A stretch of DNA of 64,000 nucleotides from Ascidiaceihabitans donghaensis (GTDB lineage Bacteria; Pseudomonadota; Alphaproteobacteria; Rhodobacterales; Rhodobacteraceae), in assembly GCF_900302465.1 (NCBI RefSeq), contig NZ_OMOR01000001.1, forward strand, positions 2,946,729-3,010,728, in the 5' to 3' direction. The position numbers and the translations under genes are program-made. This document shows positions 40,255-48,690 of the stretch, piece after piece. Under the pieces are notes generated by a model. It had not been told where the DNA came from, ran no database searches, and worked only from the letters and a program-made list of their open reading frames with translations. Positions within the stretch are counted from its first letter, which is position 1; each line of letters starts with the position of its first letter.

Positions 40255-41193
40255 TTAGCGCATTGGCCAGAGCGGATGTGCCACAGGATCTTTGCGCGTC
40301 CAAAAGTAGCGCCTGAAAACCTGCATATACGACCCGTAGACGTAACCGCCATTACACGTCACATAACGGGACTTATTGCCCCAATACAGACCGCGCAAAT
40401 GGTACCACGGCACAGACGGATGCATGTGATGCACGGCGTGTAAGTTGTTGTTCAAGAATAGAAACGCAAGAATCCCTTTGTCTTCGATAATAACGCTGCG
40501 CCCGGAAGCGCGTAGGTGTGCTTGATGTTCCAAAAACGTCCTGATCTTCAAAACGGACAACGCGCAGTACGCCCCCAGGACATAAATCCAAAGTGGCATC
40601 TGAGATGTCAGCACAATGCCCAAAACCAACACGACCCCCGGCACATGCCAGATCCAAGCGGTCAGAACCGGTCTGTCAGCCTGCATAATTGCCTTCATGT
40701 CCCCACACATAAACGCCCATTGTGACACCATTGGGCCGATCAAAATGCGCCCCAGCAAAGTGTTGTTGAACCGCAAAGCCAACTGCGCACCATTGCTTAA
40801 CTGGTTCCAAACAGCGGGATCCAGATAGTTGCTTTCTGGATCATCATAGGGGTCCGTCAATCGCGCATCCATATGGTGGGCCAAATGGGTGTCCCGAAAC
40901 CGCAAATACGGAATAAAAAGCCCTGGCTGCACGATAACGCATGCCTCGTTCAGCTTTTTGGATGTAAACGGGTGCCCATGCAGAACCTCGTGGGACAATG
41001 AAGAATGCAAAACCAACGCCGGAACCAGACCCAGAAATCCAATGGCAGGATGTAGCAGGGGCAAGATAAAAACGGCGCCCCCCCACAAAGAAAAACATCC
41101 CAAGAACAAAAAGATAGTCGGCCATTCGCTGTGGCTGTGCTTTCGTGCAGATGTGGGTTGGGCAACGTGGGAAGTACAATCAGCAGTTTGCAT
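40255..41193 (-). CDS. membrane fatty acid desaturase (second copy, different subfamily)
   Basis: A 312-residue desaturase-family protein with His boxes H-E-V-L-H-G-H, H-L-A-H-H and H-A-V-H-H-M-H in the right order and three hydrophobic blocks. It differs clearly from the desaturase at 17865. Substrates in this family include fatty acyl chains, but also other lipids and carotenoids, so the product is uncertain. It is divergent from an XRE regulator with an AT-rich operator between them, which suggests dedicated control. Confidence 0.88.
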   Translation of the reverse strand: MQTADCTSHVAQPTSARKHSHSEWPTIFLFLGCFSLWGGAVFILPLLHPAIGFLGLVPALVLHSSLSHEVLHGHPFTSKKLNEACVIVQPGLFIPYLRFRDTHLAHHMDARLTDPYDDPESNYLDPAVWNQLSNGAQLALRFNNTLLGRILIGPMVSQWAFMCGDMKAIMQADRPVLTAWIWHVPGVVLVLGIVLTSQMPLWIYVLGAYCALSVLKIRTFLEHQAHLRASGRSVIIEDKGILAFLFLNNNLHAVHHMHPSVPWYHLRGLYWGNKSRYVTCNGGYVYGSYMQVFRRYFWTRKDPVAHPLWPMR

Positions 41194-41267
41194 AGAGCGC
41201 CTTTTTTGACGACCCTACGCCCCCCATACAAAGCTGAACATTACGTATCTTATTACCAAAATCTACA

Positions 41268-41290
41268 ATATGTGATTTAATATTACATAT
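41268..41290. promoter_or_regulatory. AT-rich inverted repeat in the desaturase/XRE divergent promoter
   Basis: ATATGTGATT and AATATTACATAT form an imperfect inverted repeat (ATATGT/ACATAT arms) centred 22 bases before the XRE start at 41301. It is a plausible operator for the XRE protein. Confidence 0.55.
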
Positions 41291-41300
41291 GGTGATAAAT

Positions 41301-42149
41301 ATGAACAAAATTGAACGCTCCGATCTCTTCCGCACACGTTTGGCCGCTGCAATTGCTTTGGCTGGCAGCAATCAAAGTGCCTTGGCCCGGGCCACCGGGG
41401 CAGATCGGTCCACCATCTCACAAGCCCTATCAGACACAGGGGCAAGGTTGCCGAACGCGCATTTGGTGGGAGCGTGTGCTGCGCATTTAGGCGTATCGAC
41501 CGACTGGTTGCTGGGCCTATCGGATCGGCCAGAAAGTGCCGCCTTTTTGGCATCCTCTGCTATGACTTTCACAAAAGCACCGCGTGCGCTGATCGACGAA
41601 CAAATTTTCGCATGGCACCAAGAGGCTGTCGGCTACAAAATCCGCCATGTCCCAGCCGCCTTGCCCGACATGCTGAAAACCCATGCAATGTTGGAATGGG
41701 AATACAGCCCGCATTTAGGGCGCACCACGACGCAAGCCATCAATGCTTCGCAGGACCGGCTTGACTGGATGCGCGGATCACTTTCGGACTACGAAATCAC
41801 CCTACCCATGTTCGAACTGCAAAGCTTCGCCGCTGGCACCGGCTATTACCGCGGCCTGCCAGCGGCTGTTCGCATTGAACAAATGGACCACCTGTTAAGC
41901 CTGACAGAACAGCTGTACCCGCGCCTGCGCTTGTATTTGTTTGATGCCCGCAAATTGTATTCCGCCCCCATCACCGTCTTTGGTCCACTTCTGGCAGTGG
42001 TCTATGCTGGTGGGCACTATATGGCGTTCCGTGACCGCGAACGCATTGAAACTTTAACAACACATTTCGATGATCTGGTCCGCGAGGCATCCTTTACAGC
42101 CCGCGACATTCCAGAACACCTACACATGTTACGCACCCAAATACGCTAG
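41301..42149 (+). CDS. XRE family transcriptional regulator with C-terminal ligand-like domain
   Basis: A 282-residue protein. Residues about 8-70 are an XRE helix-turn-helix (N-Q-S-A-L-A-R-A-T-G-A-D-R-S-T-I-S-Q-A-L), and the rest is a large domain of unknown type, long for an XRE regulator and perhaps a ligand-sensing part. GGTGA precedes the ATG at 41301; an ATG four codons earlier lies inside the operator. It is divergent from the desaturase and probably controls it. The stop overlaps the convergent SDR stop by four bases. Confidence 0.88.
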   Translation: MNKIERSDLFRTRLAAAIALAGSNQSALARATGADRSTISQALSDTGARLPNAHLVGACAAHLGVSTDWLLGLSDRPESAAFLASSAMTFTKAPRALIDEQIFAWHQEAVGYKIRHVPAALPDMLKTHAMLEWEYSPHLGRTTTQAINASQDRLDWMRGSLSDYEITLPMFELQSFAAGTGYYRGLPAAVRIEQMDHLLSLTEQLYPRLRLYLFDARKLYSAPITVFGPLLAVVYAGGHYMAFRDRERIETLTTHFDDLVREASFTARDIPEHLHMLRTQIR

Positions 42150-42895
42150 ATTTTCGGGTCCGGGTTTTCCGTATGACCATCCACAGAAATCACCTGTCCT
42201 GACACCATACGGGCTGCGTCCGACGCCAAAAATACTGCCATATCCGCAATATCGGCAGCTTTGACAAAAGACCGCATGGATGTGCCTTTTGCATAGCCAT
42301 CATAGACCTGATCACGGGTCATGGATTTTGCTGCAGCTTCACGTTCCAGCACGCCTTCCATGCGTGGGCCTTCCACCGCCCCCGGACAAATCGCATTGGC
42401 ACGCACCCCGAATGGTCCCGCTTCCATTGCAAATGTCTTCATCAATCCGATAATCGCCCATTTGGCGGAAGCGTAGGGTGCGCGGTTTGGGTACCCGTAA
42501 ATTCCAGCTGTGGAGGACGTCAAAATGACAGAGCCCGCGCCGGCCGCTTTCATACGCGGGGCCGCATATTTCAATGCCAGAAATGCGCCTTCCAAATTCA
42601 CACTGACGCAGCGTTGCCAATCCGCCAGTTTGATGTCTTCGATAGCAGCTGTTGGCCCGGCGATGCCCGCATTTGCGCAGACCGCGCTAAGATCGCCGTC
42701 AATCTTTGCGAAAACAACTGCCATCTGCGCCTCACTGGATGCGTCTGCGACATGTTTGGCCCAGCTTGCAGGGGCTTGATCCAACGCGTCGGAATCAACA
42801 TCAGTGACAATAACGTCATAGCCTGCCGCATCAAAAGCGTGCCCCATTGCAAGCCCGATGCCGGACCCGCCTGCTGTGACCAACACCCTTTTCAT
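42146..42895 (-). CDS. short-chain dehydrogenase/reductase in the carnitine cluster
   Basis: A 249-residue classical SDR: cofactor motif T-A-G-G-S-G-I-G near residue 8, N-A-G motif, catalytic S-S-T-A-G-I-Y-G and Y-A-S-A-K, and the I-C-P-G segment. It overlaps the fused dehydrogenase gene by four bases, so it is translated with it. It may act on a carnitine-related or betaine-related hydroxy compound, for example as a D-carnitine or side-product dehydrogenase, but this is inferred only from position. Confidence 0.88.
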   Translation of the reverse strand: MKRVLVTAGGSGIGLAMGHAFDAAGYDVIVTDVDSDALDQAPASWAKHVADASSEAQMAVVFAKIDGDLSAVCANAGIAGPTAAIEDIKLADWQRCVSVNLEGAFLALKYAAPRMKAAGAGSVILTSSTAGIYGYPNRAPYASAKWAIIGLMKTFAMEAGPFGVRANAICPGAVEGPRMEGVLEREAAAKSMTRDQVYDGYAKGTSMRSFVKAADIADMAVFLASDAARMVSGQVISVDGHTENPDPKI

Positions 42896-44367
42896 GGACG
42901 TTGGCCAACGGCGCGGCCCGCGCCTTGGGGGCTGGGCAATGCTGCATGCGCCACCGCCACACGTTCAAGCGCCGACACGATTTCGGCGCTGGGATCACAT
43001 GGTTTCCGGCTTTCCAGACTGACATGCAAAAGAAAATGTTCGCCAGTGGCCAGCAGTCTGTCTGCCTCGTACATCTCGTGCCACAGATGCATCTTTTTAC
43101 CTTGCCCCATAAGAACTTGCGTACGCACTTCGATCACTGCGCCTGCATGGGCTTCATCCACATGGCGGATATGGGTTTCAGCTGTGAAATAGCTGCCGCC
43201 TGTCGCAATGTAGGCGGCATCACATCCTATCATTTCCATAAATCGGTCAGTCGCATCGCCAAAGGCCTGCAAATACTTGGCTTCGTTCATGTGGCCGTTG
43301 TAATCCGTCCAATCCAAAGGAACCGTGCGGTGCACCGTCACCAAGGGTTGTGACACGTCTGCGATATCAGCCACACGTGCATCCAGCCCGCTTTGCGCCC
43401 GCAAGTGCTGTTCGTGGGCGTTCATCAATGCGCCCGCGCCAAAGTCTTGCGCTTTGAGGGCGCGCATCATGGCCACCAAATTGTTGTCGCGGATGCGCAA
43501 CATGTCGGCGATGCTCATGTGGCCTGACTGCGCGTCGGATTGTCCCGCGATCAAGTCTACCAATTCGTCGGTGAATTCTGGCACATCCATCAGCTTGGTC
43601 CATGGCCACTTAAGCGCAGGACCGAATTGGGCCATGAAGTGCCGCATACCCGCTTCACCACCTGCGGTACGATAGGTATCAAACAGCCCCATCTGCGCCC
43701 AGCGAATGCCAAAGCCATAACGGATTGCGTTGTCGATTTCTTCCGTGGTCGCAACGCCGTCCTTGACCAGCCAAAGGGCTTCCCGCCAAACGGCCTCTAG
43801 GAAACGATCGGCGATATGTGCGTCAATTTCCTTGCGAACCTGCAAAGGATACATGCCCAACGACGTCAGTGTTTCTTTGGCTTTTGTCACATGCGCCGCA
43901 TTTGTGGCTGGTGATGGCACAACTTCGATCAAGGGCATCAGGTACACAGGATTGAAGGGGTGGCAGACCATAATCTGACCGGGGTTCGCAGCGCCGTCTT
44001 GCAGTTCCGAGGGTTTGAACCCTGATGTAGACGATCCGATCACGGCACTGGCAAGGCAGGCTGCTTGTATTTCCGCCAGTGTTTTGTGTTTGATATCAAG
44101 GCGCTCCGGAACGCTTTCTTGTATCCACTCCGCCCCGGTCACCGCGTCTTCAATGGTCGTATGAAACGACATCACCCCTTCAGCGGGCATTGCCACATCC
44201 ACAAGGCCCGGCATCGCGCGACGGGCATTGGTCAAGGCCTCATCCATTTTGCGTTGGGCTTCGGGGTCCGGATCAAAGACGCGCACGTCCCAACCGTTCA
44301 GCAAAAAACGCGCGGCCCATCCGCCGCCGATCACGCCACCACCAACGATTGCTGCTGTTTTTGTCAT
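42892..44367 (-). CDS. lcdH: carnitine 3-dehydrogenase fused to betainyl-CoA-type thioesterase
   Basis: A 491-residue fusion. Residues 1 to about 320 form an L-carnitine dehydrogenase of the 3-hydroxyacyl-CoA dehydrogenase fold: I-V-G-G-G-V-I-G-G-G-W at the NAD site, S-S-T-S-G-F and C-H-P-F-N-P at the active site. Residues about 345-480 are a hot-dog thioesterase with D-Y-N-G-H-M-N. In Pseudomonas these are separate proteins (CdhA, CdhB); the fusion is known in alphaproteobacteria. The first half makes 3-dehydrocarnitine; the second should hydrolyse betainyl-CoA to glycine betaine after the BKACE step encoded upstream. Confidence 0.92.
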   Translation of the reverse strand: MTKTAAIVGGGVIGGGWAARFLLNGWDVRVFDPDPEAQRKMDEALTNARRAMPGLVDVAMPAEGVMSFHTTIEDAVTGAEWIQESVPERLDIKHKTLAEIQAACLASAVIGSSTSGFKPSELQDGAANPGQIMVCHPFNPVYLMPLIEVVPSPATNAAHVTKAKETLTSLGMYPLQVRKEIDAHIADRFLEAVWREALWLVKDGVATTEEIDNAIRYGFGIRWAQMGLFDTYRTAGGEAGMRHFMAQFGPALKWPWTKLMDVPEFTDELVDLIAGQSDAQSGHMSIADMLRIRDNNLVAMMRALKAQDFGAGALMNAHEQHLRAQSGLDARVADIADVSQPLVTVHRTVPLDWTDYNGHMNEAKYLQAFGDATDRFMEMIGCDAAYIATGGSYFTAETHIRHVDEAHAGAVIEVRTQVLMGQGKKMHLWHEMYEADRLLATGEHFLLHVSLESRKPCDPSAEIVSALERVAVAHAALPSPQGAGRAVGQRP

Positions 44368-44849
44368 GTCTTCACCTCAATCAATTTGCTGGTGTCCCAG
44401 CCGTAAAATTCCAGAATTTCTGTGGCTGCCTTCAAGCGATCATTCGAAATGGCGGCACCACGGTTGATGATCGCACCAAATGTCCCGTCGCTGGTGCCAA
44501 TCGCAGCTGTGCGAAAATCGGCATCCACCCACATCACAACCAGTTTCGCGGCGTTTGGATCGTTTGGTGCCAGAACGCCTGGGCGCGGGATCGTATAGGT
44601 TTTGCCACCATGCGTGATACGTTGACGCAACGGATCATAGGCGAAGTCCAGCGTGCCCTTCGGGGCCGCAAGGGCGTCGTTTGCAAACGCCGCCTCAATG
44701 CTCCACCGTCCGCTGAATGCGGCCGGATCAAAGCGTGTTGTGGCACTTATCGGCGTGCCGGGATCACGGAAGCTATCAGCAGGCATGACATCACAGGCTG
44801 CGATCAGCGCCAAAACGAATGCAGCGCTGATTGCACGTAGCAACGTCAT
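44364..44849 (-). CDS. lipocalin-like lipoprotein in the carnitine cluster
   Basis: A 161-residue protein with a lipobox (L-I-A-A-C near residue 19) and a lipocalin-like body: F-S-G-R-W-S-I near residue 45, the G-x-W signature, followed by eight short strands. It is membrane-bound on the periplasmic side. It overlaps both neighbours by four bases (ATGA at each end), so it is made together with carnitine dehydrogenase and BKACE. A role in binding a hydrophobic or quaternary-amine compound is possible, not shown. Confidence 0.83.
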   Translation of the reverse strand: MTLLRAISAAFVLALIAACDVMPADSFRDPGTPISATTRFDPAAFSGRWSIEAAFANDALAAPKGTLDFAYDPLRQRITHGGKTYTIPRPGVLAPNDPNAAKLVVMWVDADFRTAAIGTSDGTFGAIINRGAAISNDRLKAATEILEFYGWDTSKLIEVKT

Positions 44850-45757
44850 TTTGGCGCTCTTTTGACCAAACCCAGTTTATCACGCACGTCCTGAGCCGTG
44901 ATCACACGTGCACCCATGTTTTCGATGATCGTGCCTGCACGCTCCACCAGTTGGTAGTTCTCCGCCAGGACCCCTTTGTCCAGCCAAAGGTTGTCTTCCA
45001 AGCCGACACGCACATTACCCCCTGCCAAGACCGCCGCGGCAACATAAGCCATTTGATTGCGGCCCAGCGCAAAGGCCGAGAAGGTCCAATCGTCTGGCAC
45101 ATTGTTCACCATCGCCATGAAAGTGTTCAAATCATCAGGTGCGCCCCATGGCACGCCCATGCACAGCTGGACCAAAGCGGGGCTGTCTAACACACCATCG
45201 GCAACCAGTTGTTTTGCATACCATAAATGGCCGGTGTCAAAGGCTTCGATCTCGGGCTTCACACCCATCTGCGTCATCATCGTGCCCATGGCCGTCAGCA
45301 TTCCAGGGGTGTTCGTCATGACGTAATCGGCTTCGGCAAAGTTCATTGTGCCGCAATCCAACGTGCAAATCTCGGGCAGGCACTCCGCCACATGGGCGAC
45401 GCGTTCCGCGGCACCAATCATATCGGTGCCTGCCTCATTCAAAGGGAACGGCGCGTCAGGCGTGCCAAACACCATGTCCCCGCCCATACCTGCGGTCAGG
45501 TTCAAAACCACATCGACGTCGGCGTCGCGGATGCGGTCTGTGACTTCGCGGTAGTATTGCAAATCACGGCTGGGTGCGCCGGTTTCAGGGTCACGGACAT
45601 GGCAATGCACAACAGCCGCGCCCGCCTTTCCCGCTGCAATCGCGCTGTCCGCGATCTGCTTGGGCGATCTGGGAACATGAGGGCTGCGATCCTGAGTGCC
45701 GCCGGACCCGGTCACGGCGCATGTGATGAAAACCTCTTTGTTCATGGTCAGTGGCAT
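44846..45757 (-). CDS. BKACE enzyme (3-keto acid cleavage, dehydrocarnitine type)
   Basis: A 303-residue member of the BKACE (DUF849) family: I-T-C-A-V-T-G near the start, V-V-H-C-H-V-R-D-P with the zinc-binding His residues, N-L-T-A-G, and the T-L-D-C-G-T segment. It transfers the acetyl part of dehydrocarnitine to acetyl-CoA, giving acetoacetate and betainyl-CoA; in Pseudomonas this is CdhC. The substrate is inferred from the cluster. The ATG at 45757 follows AAGGGA; shorter (45745) and longer readings exist. It is the first gene of the carnitine operon. Confidence 0.9.
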   Translation of the reverse strand: MPLTMNKEVFITCAVTGSGGTQDRSPHVPRSPKQIADSAIAAGKAGAAVVHCHVRDPETGAPSRDLQYYREVTDRIRDADVDVVLNLTAGMGGDMVFGTPDAPFPLNEAGTDMIGAAERVAHVAECLPEICTLDCGTMNFAEADYVMTNTPGMLTAMGTMMTQMGVKPEIEAFDTGHLWYAKQLVADGVLDSPALVQLCMGVPWGAPDDLNTFMAMVNNVPDDWTFSAFALGRNQMAYVAAAVLAGGNVRVGLEDNLWLDKGVLAENYQLVERAGTIIENMGARVITAQDVRDKLGLVKRAPK

Positions 45758-45791
45758 CGTGCATCCCTTTCTTGCATTTCCGCCAAGTTTG

Positions 45792-46799
45792 GTGTGGGTT
45801 TCGATCAACAACTTGTCAAAAAGCGAAATTTTTTTGCCTTTAAGCGCGAAAATCACACAAGCGACGGTCCTTGTTTTGGATCAGTGCAACACGCTGAGCT
45901 TTGCAGCCGCGGTTGACCCAATGCGTGCAGCCAACCGTCAAGCCGGACGCACCCTTTTTGAATGGACCTTTGCAACACCGACAGATGCCGCGATTACCTT
46001 GACATCGGGTCTGAGTGTCCAAGCGGCCCCTGTGGCCCGTGTGCAAAGATGCGACGTGCTTATTGTCGTCGCAGGCTTTGAGGTCGAGGCACAAGCCACC
46101 CCAGCACTCTGCGCCAGTCTGGCCCGCCTAGGAACGACAGCACGCAGTGTGATCGGTATTGACGGGGGCCCTTGGGTTATGGCGAAAAGCGGCCTTTTGG
46201 ATGGTCTCTCTGCCACAACGCATTGGGAAGATTTGGAAGAATTTTCCCGGCATTTTCCCGACGTTCACACTGTGAATGCACGGTATCAGATCGCTGAAGC
46301 CCGAATGACAAGTGCGGGGGCTGCGCCAACCATCGATATGATGCTGGCTTTCATCGAAACAGAACATGGGGCTGCTTTGGCGGGCAAGGTCGCAGCCAGT
46401 TTTGTTCTTGATCACCAACCTGATCCACGCCGTCCGCAGTGGCGCAGGCCTTTGGGCAGGTTCGGGTCGCGGGTCACCACGCGTGCGCATGAAATGATGG
46501 AAAACAACCTGGATCAGCCTTTGTCTTTGACCCAGATTGCAAAATCATCGGGCGTCAGCACAAGGGTTCTGCAATCGCATTTTCGCACCCATCTGCGCAC
46601 AACCGCGCAAGCGCATTATTTAGCCTTGCGACTGACGGAAGCCCAGCGCTTGGTGACCCAATCCCATATGTCGTTGCATGAAATTGGGTTGGCCACGGGG
46701 TTCGCATCACAGTCTTCTTTTGCCCGGGCTTATCGCCGTGCGCATGGTGCAAGTGCACGGGCGCAACGCAAAGCCGGCCTGCCGCGTGACCAGATTTGA
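45792..46799 (+). CDS. AraC-family regulator with GATase1-like domain (CdhR-like)
   Basis: A regulator of about 335 residues. Residues 25-200 are a DJ-1/GATase1-like ligand domain (V-L-V-L-D-Q-C-N then F-A-A-A-V-D-P-M-R-A-A-N), and the C-terminal 100 are the AraC double helix-turn-helix (L-S-L-T-Q-I-A-K-S-S-G-V-S, and later I-G-L-A-T-G-F-A-S-Q-S-S-F-A-R-A-Y-R). CdhR and GbdR of Pseudomonas have this layout and respond to carnitine and glycine betaine. It is divergent from the carnitine operon. The start is unclear: no good ATG fits, and GTG at 45792 or TTG at 45813 are possible. Confidence 0.87.
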   Translation: MWVSINNLSKSEIFLPLSAKITQATVLVLDQCNTLSFAAAVDPMRAANRQAGRTLFEWTFATPTDAAITLTSGLSVQAAPVARVQRCDVLIVVAGFEVEAQATPALCASLARLGTTARSVIGIDGGPWVMAKSGLLDGLSATTHWEDLEEFSRHFPDVHTVNARYQIAEARMTSAGAAPTIDMMLAFIETEHGAALAGKVAASFVLDHQPDPRRPQWRRPLGRFGSRVTTRAHEMMENNLDQPLSLTQIAKSSGVSTRVLQSHFRTHLRTTAQAHYLALRLTEAQRLVTQSHMSLHEIGLATGFASQSSFARAYRRAHGASARAQRKAGLPRDQI

Positions 46800-46811
46800 G
46801 CCATCAAACCC

Positions 46812-47855
46812 CTAAAACGGCATCGGGCAAAGCTGGTTTGCCACGTCCAGCTCCTTTAGCACCTCATCGCTAAGCGTCACATCCGCAGCCCCCAAAGCGA
46901 TCTTCAATTGCCCTTTTGCACGCGCCCCAAAAATCACACTGCCCATGAAAGGTCGCGTCAAACACCAAGCCAAAGCCATTTGTGTGGGGTCCAGCCCATG
47001 TTTCTTTGCTATTTTCAGATACAAATCCACAGCTTCAAAAGCGCGTTGCGTTTTGCGCCCTCCGAGATCCCCGTTCAAGGACATCCGTGATTTTTCAGGG
47101 ATGGCATCGTTTTGGTATTTGCCGGTCAAAAGACCCGTCGCCAAGGGCGAGAAGGCAAGCAAACCAACATCTTCGTTCACACAAAGCTCTGCCATATCGG
47201 TGTCAAACATCCGGCACATCAAAGAATACTCGTTTTGGACACTCAAAACTCTGGGGCCGCCCATCCGATCTGCCGCGGCCAACCATTGCGCCGTACCCCA
47301 CGCACTTTCATTGCTAAGACCAAAGCCACGAACTGTGCCGCGTTTCACTTCTTTTTGCAAAGCGTCCAAAGTTTCTTCGATGTGCGCGATTGTGTCTTGG
47401 CGGTTTTGGCCGGATGGATCATATGTCCAGTTTTTACGGAACATATAGCTGCCACGATTGGGCCAATGAAATTGGTACAAATCGATGTATTCTGTTTTCA
47501 AACGACGCAGCGACCCTTCCACGGCTTCGGGAATCGTTTTGGCGGAAATAGGTGCACCATCGCGCACGATCCCCAACCCTTGCCCTGAATGCTTGGTTGC
47601 CAACACCACATCGGACCGTCGGGACGTCTTTTCGAACCACAACCCGATGATACGTTCCGTTCGCCCAACTGTGCGTTCCGCGACCGGGTTTACAGGATAC
47701 ATTTCAGCCGTATCAATGAAATTAACGCCATGTTCCAAAGCCAAATCAATCTGATCATGCGCTTCCTCGGCCGTGTTTTGCGTGCCCCACGTCATAGAGC
47801 CCAAGCACAGTTCGGAAACTTCGATATCAGAGCGTCCCAGCTGTTTCATTTTCAT
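46812..47855 (-). CDS. aldo/keto reductase
   Basis: A 347-residue NADP(H)-dependent reductase of the Tas/YajO-like AKR group. The catalytic set is D-T-A-E-M-Y (Asp, Tyr), A-T-K-H (Lys) and Q-F-H-W (His) in order; the C-terminal G-A-R and the L-x-x-A-L-G-A region bind NADP. AAGGA lies before the ATG at 47855. It converges with the CdhR-like gene and has no clear link with the carnitine genes. The substrate is unknown. Confidence 0.92.
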   Translation of the reverse strand: MKMKQLGRSDIEVSELCLGSMTWGTQNTAEEAHDQIDLALEHGVNFIDTAEMYPVNPVAERTVGRTERIIGLWFEKTSRRSDVVLATKHSGQGLGIVRDGAPISAKTIPEAVEGSLRRLKTEYIDLYQFHWPNRGSYMFRKNWTYDPSGQNRQDTIAHIEETLDALQKEVKRGTVRGFGLSNESAWGTAQWLAAADRMGGPRVLSVQNEYSLMCRMFDTDMAELCVNEDVGLLAFSPLATGLLTGKYQNDAIPEKSRMSLNGDLGGRKTQRAFEAVDLYLKIAKKHGLDPTQMALAWCLTRPFMGSVIFGARAKGQLKIALGAADVTLSDEVLKELDVANQLCPMPF

Positions 47856-47931
47856 GGCAGTGTCCTTTTGTCGGTTTTCCAAACCCTAGCGTTCAACAGC
47901 TTTAGCGCAAGCAAGTTCCCAAAGAATAAAC

Positions 47932-47967
47932 TTGAGAACAAAGCATGAATATCTATATAATCGCGTC
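47932..47967 (+). promoter_or_regulatory. LexA-type, apparently leaderless promoter of the imuA-like gene
   Basis: TTGAGA (47932-47937), 18 bases, TATAAT (47956-47961), then six bases to the ATG at 47968. GAAC-AAAGCAT-GAAT (47936-47950) is a LexA box with one mismatch in the last base and nearly the same middle as the mmcB box. Transcription should start at the start codon. Confidence 0.75.
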
Positions 47968-48588
47968 ATGGTATCTGCGTCTTCTTTACATTCAAACGCT
48001 GCGACGCCCGCGCCTTGCGGGCTGCAACTATTGGCGGCGGCCACGGATATGTCGTTGCCCTATGGTCGCCTGCACGAAGCCTGCGGCACAGCACGGCAAA
48101 GATTCGGTTTGTGGCTTGCAGCCCGAACCAAGGGTCCTGTCCTTTGGATTACACCTGAATGGAACACAGATCGCCTGCATGCCTGCGGTGTTGCGGACAT
48201 CGTGAACCCCGCGCGTCTGATCTTTGTGACGCCCCGCCGCCCCGAGGACATCTTATGGAGCATGGAAGAAGCCATGCGGTCCGGTGCTGTTGATTTGGCG
48301 ATTGCCGATGTGCCGGGGCTGCCCGGTCTTACACAAGTGCGGCGCATCCATCTTGCTGCCGAAACAGGCGGGCAAAACAGAACACACGCCCCGCTTGGGT
48401 TGCTTCTGACCCCCGGAGAGGGGGGCGCACAGGGTGTTGAAACGCGCTGGGCGTTGACAGCGCAACATGCAGCCCCTTTGCAGTCCTGGCGCTTGGACCG
48501 TTTGCGTGCCCGTCGTGCCCCCCAGAAAAGCTGGACAATCACCCAAGGTCCGAAACAGGCCACCCCCACCAGTATCCAAGCCGCATAA
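47968..48588 (+). CDS. ImuA-like (RecA-fold) SOS protein
   Basis: A 206-residue protein of the ImuA group: L-P-Y-G-R-L-H-E-A-C-G at residues about 30-40 in place of the Walker A region, V-L-W-I-T-P-E-W, and R-R-P-E-D-I-L-W-S-M-E-E, all typical of ImuA, the RecA-like partner of ImuB and DnaE2 in mutagenic repair. No imuB or dnaE2 follows here, so it is either a solitary copy or its partners lie elsewhere. The LexA-like promoter supports an SOS role. Assignment is by motif reading and not fully certain. Confidence 0.75.
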   Translation: MVSASSLHSNAATPAPCGLQLLAAATDMSLPYGRLHEACGTARQRFGLWLAARTKGPVLWITPEWNTDRLHACGVADIVNPARLIFVTPRRPEDILWSMEEAMRSGAVDLAIADVPGLPGLTQVRRIHLAAETGGQNRTHAPLGLLLTPGEGGAQGVETRWALTAQHAAPLQSWRLDRLRARRAPQKSWTITQGPKQATPTSIQAA

Positions 48589-48690
48589 CGCGCCATTCGG
48601 TGCGTTGACGCCAAAACAACAGTTTGTGAAGACTGTCCCGATACGCGTTGTCCCATGCTAGGTTCTGTATGAAACCCAAAGGGATGACAC

